Notes: generated by a model from the sequence alone, not told the origin. Positions 32,323 to 41,446 are shown, counted from the stretch's first letter. The stretch is DNA of 64,000 nucleotides from Alphaproteobacteria bacterium (GCA_005883305.1 VBAC01000001.1:806001-870000), one strand, 5' to 3'. Made by a program: numbers and translations.

Positions 32323-34894
32323 CGTCGTAGCTGGAGCGCGCGGCCGATGCCGCGCGGCGCTGGGCCTCGGCCAGTGCCTCTTCGACGGCGCGCCGGATCG
32401 CGACGGGATCGCCGCCGGGGGCATTGATCGTGATCGCCACGCTCATTGAGATCGGTGCCGCGATCGGCCCGCGGCCGCCGGCGGCGCCGGCGCCGCCGGC
32501 GCCCGCCGGGACGCCTGCCGCGAGCGCCGGCGCCGCCGCGCCGATGGCCAGGGCCGCCGTCATGCGACGGGCGAGACTGGAGATCCTTTCGATCGGCCCG
32601 CCGGCGCCACGATCGATGCCGATCCCGAGGCCCTCGGTGACGAAGTTGCCGAGTTGCATAAAAACGCGCGAGGGCGAGTTGATCCCGAGCTTGCGGCGGA
32701 ACCAGTTGCCCGTTCGCTCGGCGAGGCTGGTCACGCTGTCGCGTACCCAGGCGGCGCCCGACCGAATGCCATTCGCCAAGCCGCGGGCGATCGACTGGCC
32801 CCAGGCGTAGAAGCGCGACCCCAAGCCGGCGAAGTATCCGCCGACGGACGAAAAGATATTCATGATGCCGCGCCAGATTGCGGGCAAGACGGCTAGGAGC
32901 GTCTGTATCGGTGACAGGAAGAGGCCGACACCGAAGGCGACATAGCCGCCGATCTGGCGCCAAACGCCCGAGATCCAATTGCCGACGCCGCTGAAGATGG
33001 AGCGGATCGATTGCCACGCGCGGCCGAGCCAGCCGATCGCGGCGAAGAAGGCTGCCTTGATCTCGTCCCAGTAGGTCCAGATCAGGTAGGCCGCGACCGC
33101 GATCGCGGTGATCGCAAGGCCGATCGGATTGAGCATAAGAGCGCGGCCGAGCCACAGGATCACCGTCCCCGCGATCCGCAGCGCCGAGCCAATCCTCGTC
33201 ATGATCCCGATCACGCCGCCGACGCCGCGCAGCCAGGCGAATGCTCGGACGAGCGCTCCGATCCCCGAAACCGTCGCGCCGAGGACGGTAACGACCGGGC
33301 CGAGCGCCGCCGCCAGCACCAGGCCCTTGATGATCGTCTCCTGCATTCCCGGCGAAAGTCGGCTGAAACGCTCGGCGAGGCCGGCGACGATCTCGGCGAT
33401 TCGCGAGAGGGCGGGAAGCATCCGATCGCCCGCCTGGGCCAGTGACGCAAACATCTGATTTCGCATCATCTGGCGTTGGCCGCCTCGGGTCCGCTGCTGG
33501 CGATCGAATGCAGCGTTGAGCTGGTCCTGGCCCGATCGCATCCCCGCGAGCGTGTCGGTGAACATGCGGTTTTGCGTGCCGGTGAGCGCGATCATCGCGC
33601 CATAGGCTTCGGTCGAGCCGAGCAGCTCGATCATTTGGGCGTCGTTGCCATGCAGCGCGTTGCGGATGCGGGTGAAGGCGGGAACCATGCCGCCCGATTC
33701 GCGCACGAGCTCGCGGAATGTCGTCGCGCCGAGCTGGCGGAAGACGCGCTTCGAAAGCGTCGTCTCGCGGGTGAGGCCGGCAACCGCCGCGCGGATCTGC
33801 GTATGGACCTGAGCCGCCGGCGCACCGAGCGCCGTCATGGCCGAGACGCTCGCCAGATATTCGTCGAGCTTCACGCCGGCATTTGCGATCTGAGGTGCGA
33901 CCGATCCGAAGCCCTGGGCGAGGCCGGCCACCGTAGTTTTACCGCCTCGCACCGTGCGGAAAATGATGTCGTAGACGCGCTGCTGCTCGCGGCCGTGGAG
34001 GTTGAAGGCGTTGATCGAGGACGTGACAAGGTCGACCGCTTCGCTGGTCTGGCCGAGGCCGGCCACAGCAAGGCGCCCCGATCCCTCGAGGACGCGGAAC
34101 TGATCGTTGGCAGATATCCCCGCCGACCGGACCTGGTAGAGTGCGTCGCCGAGCTCGACGATCGGCTTGGGCATCCGCCGCCCGATCGCCAGCACTCGCT
34201 CGCCCATCTGGTCGATGTTCTCGACGTTGTTGTCGATCAGCGTCGAGACGTTGGACATCGATGTTTCGAATTGCGTCGCCGCGCCATCGGCCGCGGCGCC
34301 CAGAGCGAGCAGCGGGGCCGTAAGGAATAGCGAGGCGCGGCCACCGGCGGACATAATCCGCCCGCCGGCGTTCTGGATCGCCTGGCCGCGTTGCTGAAGG
34401 CGCTGAATGCGCTCGAGCTGCGTCCTCTGCTCGGCGAGGCGGCGCGTGGCGTCCTGAGTGCTGTTCGCCAGCCGGTCTTCGTAGCGATGGAGCTCGGCGA
34501 CGTCGGCGCCGGCGCGCTCGAGTCTGCCGCCGAGATCCTGCAGCTCGCGACCTTGCTTCTCGTGCTGCTCGGTTAGCTTCTTCTCCTGCGCCTCGGCGCG
34601 CGCCAGCGCCGCCCTCATCTTGTTAGTCGGCGCCTCGGCCTGGGCGATCTCCGATCGGAGCGCTGCCGTCTTCTGGCGCGCCTCCTCGAGCTTAACGTTC
34701 GTGCCCCTAAGCCGGGTCTCGAGGCCCTTGAACGCGGTGAGCTGCGCCTGTGCCCGCCTGAGGTTGGCGACCTCCTGCGTCGTGGCGGCGAGGGCCTGCT
34801 TGGTAGCGCGCGATCCCCCGGCGATCGATCGCAGCGGCGCGCTCAGCCGATCGAGGGCGTCGAAGATAACCCGAAGGCGAAGGTCGCGGTCCAT
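32315..34894 (-). CDS. Tail tape measure protein T
   Basis: The 859-residue product sets tail length. Residues 1-180 are predicted coiled coil (RAQAQLTAFKGLETRLRGTN), then the TP901-type tape-measure core (MSNVSTLIDNNVENIDQMGE), then hydrophobic segments at about 520-680 that could cross the membrane at DNA entry. Arg/Gly/Ala-rich helices end it. Length is in the P2 T range (815). Confidence 0.93.
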   Translation of the reverse strand: MDRDLRLRVIFDALDRLSAPLRSIAGGSRATKQALAATTQEVANLRRAQAQLTAFKGLETRLRGTNVKLEEARQKTAALRSEIAQAEAPTNKMRAALARAEAQEKKLTEQHEKQGRELQDLGGRLERAGADVAELHRYEDRLANSTQDATRRLAEQRTQLERIQRLQQRGQAIQNAGGRIMSAGGRASLFLTAPLLALGAAADGAATQFETSMSNVSTLIDNNVENIDQMGERVLAIGRRMPKPIVELGDALYQVRSAGISANDQFRVLEGSGRLAVAGLGQTSEAVDLVTSSINAFNLHGREQQRVYDIIFRTVRGGKTTVAGLAQGFGSVAPQIANAGVKLDEYLASVSAMTALGAPAAQVHTQIRAAVAGLTRETTLSKRVFRQLGATTFRELVRESGGMVPAFTRIRNALHGNDAQMIELLGSTEAYGAMIALTGTQNRMFTDTLAGMRSGQDQLNAAFDRQQRTRGGQRQMMRNQMFASLAQAGDRMLPALSRIAEIVAGLAERFSRLSPGMQETIIKGLVLAAALGPVVTVLGATVSGIGALVRAFAWLRGVGGVIGIMTRIGSALRIAGTVILWLGRALMLNPIGLAITAIAVAAYLIWTYWDEIKAAFFAAIGWLGRAWQSIRSIFSGVGNWISGVWRQIGGYVAFGVGLFLSPIQTLLAVLPAIWRGIMNIFSSVGGYFAGLGSRFYAWGQSIARGLANGIRSGAAWVRDSVTSLAERTGNWFRRKLGINSPSRVFMQLGNFVTEGLGIGIDRGAGGPIERISSLARRMTAALAIGAAAPALAAGVPAGAGGAGAAGGRGPIAAPISMSVAITINAPGGDPVAIRRAVEEALAEAQRRAASAARSSYDDD

Positions 34895-34897
34895 CGA

Positions 34898-35023
34898 TCA
34901 CTCGCCTTTGTGGACGTCGTTGAATCGTTGGACGGCGAGCGCCCTCCAGTGGATAAGCTCGCCGAGCTCCATCTCGTCGAGGCGATCCGGGGGCCAGTGG
35001 AAGACGAAGGCGATATCGGCCAT
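34898..35023 (-). CDS. Tail assembly protein E' (GpE), expressed by -1 frameshift from E
   Basis: The 41-residue stretch from the Met at 35023 matches the GpE family (MADIAFVFHWPPDRLDEMEL). In the -1 frame relative to E it is open without a stop from the slippery site at 35071-35077 down to 34898. It is therefore probably made mainly as an E-E' fusion, as in P2, where both forms are assembly chaperones for the tape measure. Confidence 0.82.
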   Translation of the reverse strand: MADIAFVFHWPPDRLDEMELGELIHWRALAVQRFNDVHKGE

Positions 35024-35031
35024 CGCCTCCT

Positions 35032-35340
35032 CTACGCGGGCTGGGATTCCGGCCTCATCCCCGCCGGCAAGAAAAAATTTCCCAGCTCTCCCGCCAAGGC
35101 GATGAGGTCGCTCGGATCGAGCTCGTCGATCTCATGCGCGAGCAATGGGGGCATGGTGACGCGCGGCAGAACCTGGCGGCAGCAATCGACGTCGAACTTC
35201 AGAAGATCGTGAAGCGAGAGGCCGCGCAGCTCGCCGGACTTCGGCTTGCGGATCTGCACCGACTCGATCTTCTGTTCGCCGCGCACGACCGGCGCCGACA
35301 GCATGACCGCATCGGAAACCGTGGCTTTAAAATCGGACAC
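35032..35340 (-). CDS. Tail assembly chaperone E
   Basis: The 102-residue protein is a phage tail E-type assembly protein with the usual KPKSGELRGLSLHDLLKFDV core and DELDPSDLIALAGELGNFFL. It sits between the tube gene FII and T, as in P2. Its end contains the candidate frameshift site leading into E'. Confidence 0.88.
   Translation of the reverse strand: MSDFKATVSDAVMLSAPVVRGEQKIESVQIRKPKSGELRGLSLHDLLKFDVDCCRQVLPRVTMPPLLAHEIDELDPSDLIALAGELGNFFLPAGMRPESQPA
35071..35077 (-). other. Slippery heptamer for programmed -1 frameshifting (E to E')
   Basis: On the minus strand the sequence reads T TTT TTC in the E frame (codons AAT TTT TTC). Slipping back one base joins the frame that continues uninterrupted through GIPARVEEAMADI into E'. 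Position, near the end of E, matches P2-type phages. Confidence 0.75.
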
Positions 35341-35394
35341 TTGCTTTCCCCTCTAGGGTTGGCGGCGCAGCGTTAACGGCGCCGCGAGGTGTGA

Positions 35395-35979
35395 TCAGAG
35401 ATCCAGTCCAAAGCCGCCGAGGCCGGGGACCTGGACGTTCGGGCCAGAGATCAGGCTGGCGAGCGGGCTACTATCGACGCCTATCGCCGCGCGGATCTCG
35501 GCCATGCGGTCGACGCCGCCGACGATGTAGATACAGTTGACGAGATCGATCTCGACCTCGACGCGGCCGCCGATCGTCCATTTGAGGTAGGAGAGCGTCG
35601 ATTTCACCTTCCATTCGGTGTCCTCGCCGGCCTTGGCATTGCCCGGGTCGATCTCCTCGTGACGGCCGCGGACGATCAGCTCGGCCGCGGTGACGCCGCC
35701 GGTGTCGTCGCTCTGATAGGCGCCATTGAAGCGGAGCAGTACGCCGTCGTGGCGAACCATCCCCATCTGGCGCAAGATGCCGACGACGAGGCCACCATAG
35801 GTGACTTCGATCTCGAGCCCCTCGAGGCCCATGTCCACCTTGACCGGGCCCAGCATCCCGCCGCCCCGATATTCCTCCATCTTGGCGGCGATCTTGGAAA
35901 GCGCGACTTCCTTCGCCTCGCCGAGGTAGGACTGGGCGTCGCTGAAGACGTGGTACTGCTTTAGCTTGCGGGGCAGCAT
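35395..35979 (-). CDS. Tail tube protein FII
   Basis: The ATG at 35979 is preferred over the GTG at 35988, because AGGAG is eight bases upstream. The 194 residues match the P2 FII tube protein (MLPRKLKQYHVFSDAQSYLG; RFNGAYQSDDTGGVTAAELI; KAGEDTEWKVKSTLSYLKW). It polymerises inside the sheath. Confidence 0.94.
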   Translation of the reverse strand: MLPRKLKQYHVFSDAQSYLGEAKEVALSKIAAKMEEYRGGGMLGPVKVDMGLEGLEIEVTYGGLVVGILRQMGMVRHDGVLLRFNGAYQSDDTGGVTAAELIVRGRHEEIDPGNAKAGEDTEWKVKSTLSYLKWTIGGRVEVEIDLVNCIYIVGGVDRMAEIRAAIGVDSSPLASLISGPNVQVPGLGGFGLDL

Positions 35980-36025
35980 TTGGGGCACTCCTGACTAGGT
36001 TCGTTCTGGGGCGATCGGGATGGCG

Positions 36026-37141
36026 CTACTGGCCCAAAAGCTGGCCGTAATAGCGATCGGTGATCCGCTGATTGAGGATGATGTTCTCCGCCGGCGCACA
36101 GGGCGTGAAGTCGTAGTCGATCGTCACCTTGCCCTGGGCGAGCTGGTCGGCGGCGTTGAGCGCCGGATCGAACCAAGCGCGGGCGCCGACGATCCGGCCT
36201 TGGGCGACCAAGGCCCGGAAATTGGCGTTGATCGTCTCGATGACGTCGCCGATCAGGTTCCGCGTTACCGGCTTGTCGATCGCCCAGATCAGGCCCCGGG
36301 CAATCGCGTCCTGCAGCGCTTGGCTGGTGCGGACCGCGCTTTCGAAGGCGAAGAGGGGGTCGTCGGAGCAAGTCCGATTGCCCCAGAAGCGATAGCCGTT
36401 CATGCGGACCAGCGTCGTCACCGGCGCCGCGTTGAGCAGCCCGGCGTCATTGTCGCCGCTCTGCAGATCGAAACCGATCGGGGCGCTGAGGCCGGTGACG
36501 CCGGCGACCGCGACGTTGGAAAGCGTCTTGTGCCAGCCCGTCTCCTGGTCGATCCGCGCGCGGGTGCCGAGCGCGACCGCGACGGCATGGCCGGGGAAGC
36601 CGCTGAAATCGGGATAGATCAGCATCAGCTCGCGATCGCCGAATTCCCCCCGATAGATGACGGCCTCGGCAACGGTGTTCGCGGCGTCGCAGCTCGCGTA
36701 GACGAAGCCGCGCAGCTTCTTCGCCACGGTGACGAGCTCGGTGATGACGGCTTGGGTGTCGAGGCCAGGAACGCCGAGAATTCGGGGGCGCACGCCGAGC
36801 TGGCTTTCGGCCGCGACCAGGGCGTGAACGCCCGTATAGGTGCCGACGTCGCCGGCGATCGCCGTTTCGGTGGCGGCGTCGTCGGCGCCAGGCGCAACGC
36901 GGACGAGGATGATGATGGGGCTGCACTGCAGCGCGATCGCCTCGAGCGCCTTCGGCAACGTGCCCGTGGCGCCGATCGTCGCTAGTGCGGCGCGGACGTC
37001 GGTGATCAGGATCGGCTTGTCGAGCGGATAGTCGTCGTTCGGCGCCGCCGGCGCGGTGCCGACGATACCGATCACCGCGGTCGCGACGGCCGCGATCGGG
37101 CGGGTGCCGGCGAGAGGTTCGTTGACCGTGATTCCGTGCAT
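36026..37141 (-). CDS. Tail sheath protein FI
   Basis: A 371-residue contractile tail sheath protein with the typical N-terminus (NEPLAGTRPIAAVATAVIGI) and C-terminal sheath domain (NLIGDVIETINANFRALVAQ; FTPCAPAENI). AGGAG precedes the ATG. Its presence marks this as a contractile-tailed myovirus. Confidence 0.96.
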   Translation of the reverse strand: MHGITVNEPLAGTRPIAAVATAVIGIVGTAPAAPNDDYPLDKPILITDVRAALATIGATGTLPKALEAIALQCSPIIILVRVAPGADDAATETAIAGDVGTYTGVHALVAAESQLGVRPRILGVPGLDTQAVITELVTVAKKLRGFVYASCDAANTVAEAVIYRGEFGDRELMLIYPDFSGFPGHAVAVALGTRARIDQETGWHKTLSNVAVAGVTGLSAPIGFDLQSGDNDAGLLNAAPVTTLVRMNGYRFWGNRTCSDDPLFAFESAVRTSQALQDAIARGLIWAIDKPVTRNLIGDVIETINANFRALVAQGRIVGARAWFDPALNAADQLAQGKVTIDYDFTPCAPAENIILNQRITDRYYGQLLGQ

Positions 37142-37156
37142 CGGGTGCTCCTGGGA

Positions 37157-37528
37157 TTACGCGGCTTGCATCGCGCCGCTGAGGCGAATGGGGATGGTGA
37201 GGCGGGTGAGGCTGTTGGGCGACGGGCGATCGAGCCGCTCGCCCTCGATCGCCACGACGACGGCGCCGGCGACGTCGCCCTTGCTGATCAGGACGCGGCG
37301 AAGCAGGAGCCGGGGCTCCCATCGCCCGAGCGCGATCGCGGTCGCGGCGTGAAGCAGGGCGCGGGTGACGGCGTTGAAGGGCTTGTCGATCAGCTCAAAG
37401 AGGAGCGAGCCGTAATCGCGCCGCATGACGCGGCTGCCGATCGGCGTCGTAAGAATGTCGGCGATCGACTGGGCCAGATGATCCTCGCCCTCGATCGCGG
37501 CGCCGGTCACGGCGTTCATCCCCCTCAT
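37157..37528 (-). CDS. Baseplate wedge protein W (gp25-like)
   Basis: The 123-residue product has the gp25-like core (HLAQSIADILTTPIGSRVMR, then RDYGSLLFELID). It is a small baseplate wedge component. The start overlaps the stop of the preceding membrane protein gene (ATGA). Confidence 0.92.
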   Translation of the reverse strand: MRGMNAVTGAAIEGEDHLAQSIADILTTPIGSRVMRRDYGSLLFELIDKPFNAVTRALLHAATAIALGRWEPRLLLRRVLISKGDVAGAVVVAIEGERLDRPSPNSLTRLTIPIRLSGAMQAA

Positions 37529-37713
37529 GGCCTCCCTCCCGCGATATCGAGGCAGGTCGCGACGAGGGACCAGAGAGCCGAGAGGAAATTGACGGCGGCC
37601 GCCCCAACCAGGAAGCGGCCAATCTTGTCATACGTGGTCGGCTGAAGACGAGGCTTCGCCCACATCATCACGAGGGCGACGACCAGGATGATGGCGCAGA
37701 TGGTGACGTTCAT
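37525..37713 (-). CDS. Small membrane protein between V and W
   Basis: A 62-residue protein with two hydrophobic segments (about 3-18 and 35-52), overlapping V and W by four bases each. In P2, V and W are adjacent. Function unknown. Confidence 0.65.
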   Translation of the reverse strand: MNVTICAIILVVALVMMWAKPRLQPTTYDKIGRFLVGAAAVNFLSALWSLVATCLDIAGGRP

Positions 37714-38291
37714 TGCACGGGCTTCCCGGAGATCCCGCCGCCGGCGGAAACGCCGGTATGCTTGTGATCCTTCAGGCTGACGGTGTCGGCGAGCACGTCG
37801 GCGTCCGATCCGATATCGCCGGTGACGTGGAGCTCGCCCTCGATCGTGACGTCGCCGACGATCGAAAGGCCGCCGTCGCTGGCGTCGATCGTAACGCCGC
37901 CGGCGGCAATGATGCTGACGGTGGCGCCGTCGGGAAGGTGAGCCTCGAGCGCGTGGGCCTCGGGATCGTAGGCGATCAGCGCGCCGTCGCCGAACTGGAT
38001 CAGCTCGCGCAGGGAATCGCCCGCTGGAGGGAAGTCGTCGGAATGGAAGCCGCCGATTGCGTAGGCGCCGGCGAGATCCCCGCTCGGCGCGTGCAGCGCG
38101 ACCTGCTCGCCCACGGTGGGCGGCGACCAGATCCGCGTCGCGCCGGCGCGCCCCGTCGAGAAGCGAACCCAATCCGATTGGACGTCGCCGGTGTCGACGC
38201 GCACCATGCCGCGCGCGAGATCGACTTCGGCAATGGTGCCGAAGTTGACCAGGTCGCCCATGTCGCCTTCGAAGTTGTGATCCTCGCGCAT
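37710..38291 (-). CDS. Baseplate spike protein V
   Basis: The 193-residue product has the OB-fold region (GTIAEVDLARGMVRVDTGDV), the beta-helical shaft and a C-terminal apex motif DHKHTGV with His176 and His178, which in P2-type spikes bind iron at the tip. A start at Met11 (38261), with GAAGG upstream, is also possible and would leave room for a transcript starting about 55 bases from the nearby dyad. Confidence 0.93.
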   Translation of the reverse strand: MREDHNFEGDMGDLVNFGTIAEVDLARGMVRVDTGDVQSDWVRFSTGRAGATRIWSPPTVGEQVALHAPSGDLAGAYAIGGFHSDDFPPAGDSLRELIQFGDGALIAYDPEAHALEAHLPDGATVSIIAAGGVTIDASDGGLSIVGDVTIEGELHVTGDIGSDADVLADTVSLKDHKHTGVSAGGGISGKPVQ

Positions 38292-38336
38292 TTCCGCGCA
38301 TGGTGGCGGAGGACGGCCCGAGGTGCGCGGCCTGGC

Positions 38337-38361
38337 TGTTGTATAGGCGCCGGTTACAACA
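38337..38361. promoter_or_regulatory. Late-promoter dyad copy 1 (candidate Ogr site)
   Basis: TGTTGTA, 11 bases, TACAACA, with GGCGCC at the centre. It lies between V (minus) and the glycosyltransferase-like gene (plus). Its centre is 58 bases from the V start and 59 from the plus-strand start. TGCTAA at 38393-38398, a possible -10 hexamer, would put the plus-strand transcript start about 56 bases from the centre, close to the P2 Ogr geometry of -55. Confidence 0.75.
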
Positions 38362-38407
38362 GAGCCGCAGAGTGGCCCACCGCGGCGGCGGCTGCTAAGC
38401 CCGGCCT

Positions 38408-39070
38408 ATGAAGATCGCGGTTTGCATCCCCGTCTATGGCGACACCAAAGCCAAGTTCACCTTGAGCCTCCTGCAGATGTTCGCGTTCACTGCCAAGGCA
38501 ATGCCCGACGTCGACCTCGTTCCGTTGATGGTGCAGAGCACCCCTATAATCGAGGCTCGACGAATCCTGCTCGAGGCGGCGCTCAAGTGCAAAGCGACGC
38601 ACATCCTTTGGGCCGATGCGGACCACGTCTTTCCCCCCGACGCCCTGAAGCGTCTGCTCGCCCACCGATTGCCCGTCGTCGGTTGCAGCCAGCCCCGGCG
38701 GACGCCGCCCCACCTGCCAAGCGCGGCCGTCTTCGTCAGCGGAAAGCGCAGGCCGCTCTGGACGACGGCCGAGAAGGCGGCCGCCGGCGTCGTCGAACCC
38801 GTCGCCAGTCTGGGGCTTGGCTTCTGCCTGGTCGAGACGGCCGCGCTCGCGGCGATCGAGCCGCCCTTCTTCGCCGGCGTCAACGAGGACACCCACTTTC
38901 ACGACAAGCTGCTCGCCGCCGGCGTCCATCCCCACGTCGATCACCGGCTCTCGGCCGAGATGGGGCATATCGCCGAAACCGTGCTGTCCCTCGAGTGGGC
39001 CTTGCAACAGCACATCGATCAGGGCTCGGCCGCGGCCGAGGAGCTCAACCGAGGGCTCAGGGGAAAGTAA
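38408..39070 (+). CDS. Glycosyltransferase-like (GT-A fold) phage accessory protein
   Basis: This 220-residue protein starts MKIAVCIPVYGDTKAKFTLS and has a DXD-like site in ILWADADHVFPP, both typical of GT-A nucleotide-sugar transferases. It has no membrane segment. Being on the opposite strand among tail genes and next to a late-promoter dyad, it looks like an accessory gene expressed late, perhaps modifying phage or host glycans. Its stop overlaps the convergent fibre gene by 14 bp. Confidence 0.65.
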   Translation: MKIAVCIPVYGDTKAKFTLSLLQMFAFTAKAMPDVDLVPLMVQSTPIIEARRILLEAALKCKATHILWADADHVFPPDALKRLLAHRLPVVGCSQPRRTPPHLPSAAVFVSGKRRPLWTTAEKAAAGVVEPVASLGLGFCLVETAALAAIEPPFFAGVNEDTHFHDKLLAAGVHPHVDHRLSAEMGHIAETVLSLEWALQQHIDQGSAAAEELNRGLRGK

Positions 39071-40364
39071 CGAGCTTCACCGAGATATTGTCGATCTGGG
39101 CGGAGAAGCCGGCGCCAGAGGTGGCGATCCGGATGACGTCGGCACCTGGGGGCGTCCCGGTCTCGGTGCAATCGACGTCTTCCGCGTAGGTGGCCGCGAC
39201 CGATTGAGCGATCGTCGACGGAAGGGTGCCATATCCGAGGCAGACTTCGCACTCACCGACAATGTCGTCGATCGTCCAAGTGACCCGGTAGATGCCCGGG
39301 CCGAGTGTGTCCGTCGTCGGTATCTCGATCGAGCCGCCGACCGTGAAGATCGCTTTTCCGCCGGTGATCTCGGGAACGGGATTGCCGCCTTCGTTTGAGC
39401 ACGTCCACAGGCCCGGATTGTTGAATTCCGGATCTGGGTTGAGCTCGGGGCCGAGGGTGCCGTCCAGCGCGTTGGTGACCGTAACGGTGAGGTCGGTCGA
39501 CCGCGGCGAGTTGGCCACGCCGGGCCTCGTCTCCACGACAGTAATTTCGTGGCTCGAGGCGGTTTCGAAATTTAGACCACCGGCAACGCGCAGCTCGTGG
39601 CCCACGACCTCAAATAGGCCGCCGGCGTCGTCGGAGAGGCTGAGCACCGACCCTTCGAAAGTCCTCGAAAACGCGCCGACGACGGTCCCGGCGGGCGAGT
39701 TCTCGGAAATGCTGCCCTCGGAAAGAACAAGGGAGTTGAGCGCGCGGGTGACGCTGACATTGTCGACGGTGAGGACGGCGCCACTGCTCGCGAAGATCAA
39801 TATGTCCTGGCCGATCAAACCGGCCAGCTCTATCACGCCGGAATAATTGCCGGGGGCTGAAAAGTTGGCCGTCGAAGTTCCGGCGGAGATTCCATCCGCG
39901 CCGATCGAGAGCAAGCAAAGGCCCGAGGTGCGGCTGACAATGTCGAAGCTGTAGGCATAGGCCTGATCCTGGACCAGCGTTTCGCCCGCCACCCAATATG
40001 CCCGCTTCAAGCCCCCGCCGGCACCGAAGACGAGCTGCCCGCCTGTGATCGATGCGCCCGCTCCGGAGACCGTCCAGCCCGAGGCGTCGTTGAATGCGCC
40101 GCCAGCCACGATCTGCGCGGGTGGGCCCCCGTAGGCGACGGGGCCGATCGGCATGTCGGCGTAGCTGGTCGACGTGAAAGCGACGACGACGCGATCTTCA
40201 TCGGTGAGCACGTAGACCTTTCCTGGCGTCAACTCGCCGTCGAGAGCGAGATCCATCATCGCCGCTTGGGTAAGGGCCGCGAGCGATGCCTCGTCGCGCA
40301 CAGCGTTGAACTCGGCGGCGAGGCGATCGGCGAGATCTGCGATGCGCTGGGCGAGGTCGGACAT
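39057..40364 (-). CDS. Tail fibre/adhesin-like protein with a cadherin-like domain
   Basis: The 435-residue protein has a short helical N-terminus and two jelly-roll-like beta regions. One cadherin-type unit is at about 215-300 (SISENSPAGTVVGAFSRTFE; GGLFEVVGHELRVAGGLNFE). The C-terminal part resembles a carbohydrate-binding module. It is the last gene of the second fibre operon, so a surface adhesin or decoration role is likely. Confidence 0.65.
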   Translation of the reverse strand: MSDLAQRIADLADRLAAEFNAVRDEASLAALTQAAMMDLALDGELTPGKVYVLTDEDRVVVAFTSTSYADMPIGPVAYGGPPAQIVAGGAFNDASGWTVSGAGASITGGQLVFGAGGGLKRAYWVAGETLVQDQAYAYSFDIVSRTSGLCLLSIGADGISAGTSTANFSAPGNYSGVIELAGLIGQDILIFASSGAVLTVDNVSVTRALNSLVLSEGSISENSPAGTVVGAFSRTFEGSVLSLSDDAGGLFEVVGHELRVAGGLNFETASSHEITVVETRPGVANSPRSTDLTVTVTNALDGTLGPELNPDPEFNNPGLWTCSNEGGNPVPEITGGKAIFTVGGSIEIPTTDTLGPGIYRVTWTIDDIVGECEVCLGYGTLPSTIAQSVAATYAEDVDCTETGTPPGADVIRIATSGAGFSAQIDNISVKLVTFP

Positions 40365-40366
40365 TC

Positions 40367-40900
40367 CTAGACCAGCCCCGCCTCAAAGGTGGTGACGAAG
40401 TTGGTGTCCGGGTTGCCGATCTCGGCCGCGGCCTGGGCGCCGATGTTGGTCCGCGCGTTGGCTTGCTGCGGCGCGGTGAGGCCTTGGGCGGCCGTGTCGG
40501 TGCGGACGCGATTGGCGAGCGCGGTGTTGATGGTCGCGATCGAGGCGCCGTCGCCCTCGAGGTAGGCCTGCAGCTCGAGGAGCGTGTCATAGGCCGCGCT
40601 CGCGCCGCCGAGTATCTCAGCCTTCACCGCGGCCCCGGTGGCGGCGAGCTCGGCCGCGATCTTGTCGACCGACCAGGTGATATCGTCGCCGGCGCCGGCG
40701 GTGTCGTCGATCAGATCCGTCAGATCGATCGCGACGACCATCGCGCGGACTTCGTTGAGGGCCGCGACCAGGTTGGCCTTCGCCGTGGTGGTGAGCGCGG
40801 CGAGATCCGCCACGTTGCCGTTGATGGCGGTGCGAAGGGTCTTGCACTCGGTGGCGACGCGGGTCGCCAGATCCTGCAGGCGGACTTGAAGGGTCGCCAT
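40367..40900 (-). CDS. Tail fibre shaft/connector protein
   Basis: A 177-residue Ala-rich, coiled-coil protein with segments often found in phage fibre shafts (AAYDTLLELQAYLEGDGASI; TALANRVRTDTAAQGLTAPQ). It is two bases from the next gene. Probably trimerises. Confidence 0.6.
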   Translation of the reverse strand: MATLQVRLQDLATRVATECKTLRTAINGNVADLAALTTTAKANLVAALNEVRAMVVAIDLTDLIDDTAGAGDDITWSVDKIAAELAATGAAVKAEILGGASAAYDTLLELQAYLEGDGASIATINTALANRVRTDTAAQGLTAPQQANARTNIGAQAAAEIGNPDTNFVTTFEAGLV

Positions 40901-40910
40901 AAGTGTCTCC

Positions 40911-41150
40911 TCAGATAAGCTTGTTGTCGAAGATCAGGATGAGATCGCCGGGATCTTCGTTCGTGGCCGACTCCCCCGGCGGGCCCGCGGGCCCTTGAAG
41001 CCCGTCGATGCCGGGGCGGCCTTGCTGCCCCATCTTCGCGATCGCCACGGCCGCGACCCCGGTATCGAGCGTCGTCGACGGCGTGGCGGAATCGATGCGG
41101 TCGACGACGATCGTCGGGCCGCGCCTCTCGACGAAGAGGGCGCCCGTCAC
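40911..41150 (-). CDS. Small collagen-like phage protein
   Basis: A 79-residue protein with a short Gly-X-Y stretch (GRPGIDGLQGPAGPPGE) in its second half. The start overlaps the stop of the preceding gene. Probably a trimeric fibre component. Confidence 0.6.
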   Translation of the reverse strand: MTGALFVERRGPTIVVDRIDSATPSTTLDTGVAAVAIAKMGQQGRPGIDGLQGPAGPPGESATNEDPGDLILIFDNKLI

Positions 41151-41446
41151 GGCTCGACCAGGATCGGGAGGTTATGCGGGATCGTGATCTGGCCGCCGGC
41201 GCTGGTATAGCGGAGCTTCACGAAGTAGCGGCGGCGCTCCGTACAGCTCAGCCCCTGCGCCTCACTGATCGACAGGCGCGCTCGACCGCCGGCGCGGTCA
41301 TCCCAGGCAAGCGCGGGCGGGAAGGGGAGATCGGTCGCGATCACCTCGAGCGTCCCGCCCGTGCAGTCGAGGGCGAGGGTGCGAGCGTTGTCCTGGTAGA
41401 AGGCGAGCGCCCACTCCGGCGTTTCGCCACGGCGAAAATCGAGCAT
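41147..41446 (-). CDS. Small phage structural protein, first gene of the second fibre operon
   Basis: The ATG at 41446 has AAAGGA upstream and gives 99 residues of beta-rich sequence (DFRRGETPEWALAFYQDNAR; TERRRYFVKLRYTSAGGQIT). It resembles the small beta-sandwich proteins that start fibre cassettes. No exact family was recognised. Dyad copy 2 is 65 bases upstream. Confidence 0.55.
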   Translation of the reverse strand: MLDFRRGETPEWALAFYQDNARTLALDCTGGTLEVIATDLPFPPALAWDDRAGGRARLSISEAQGLSCTERRRYFVKLRYTSAGGQITIPHNLPILVEP

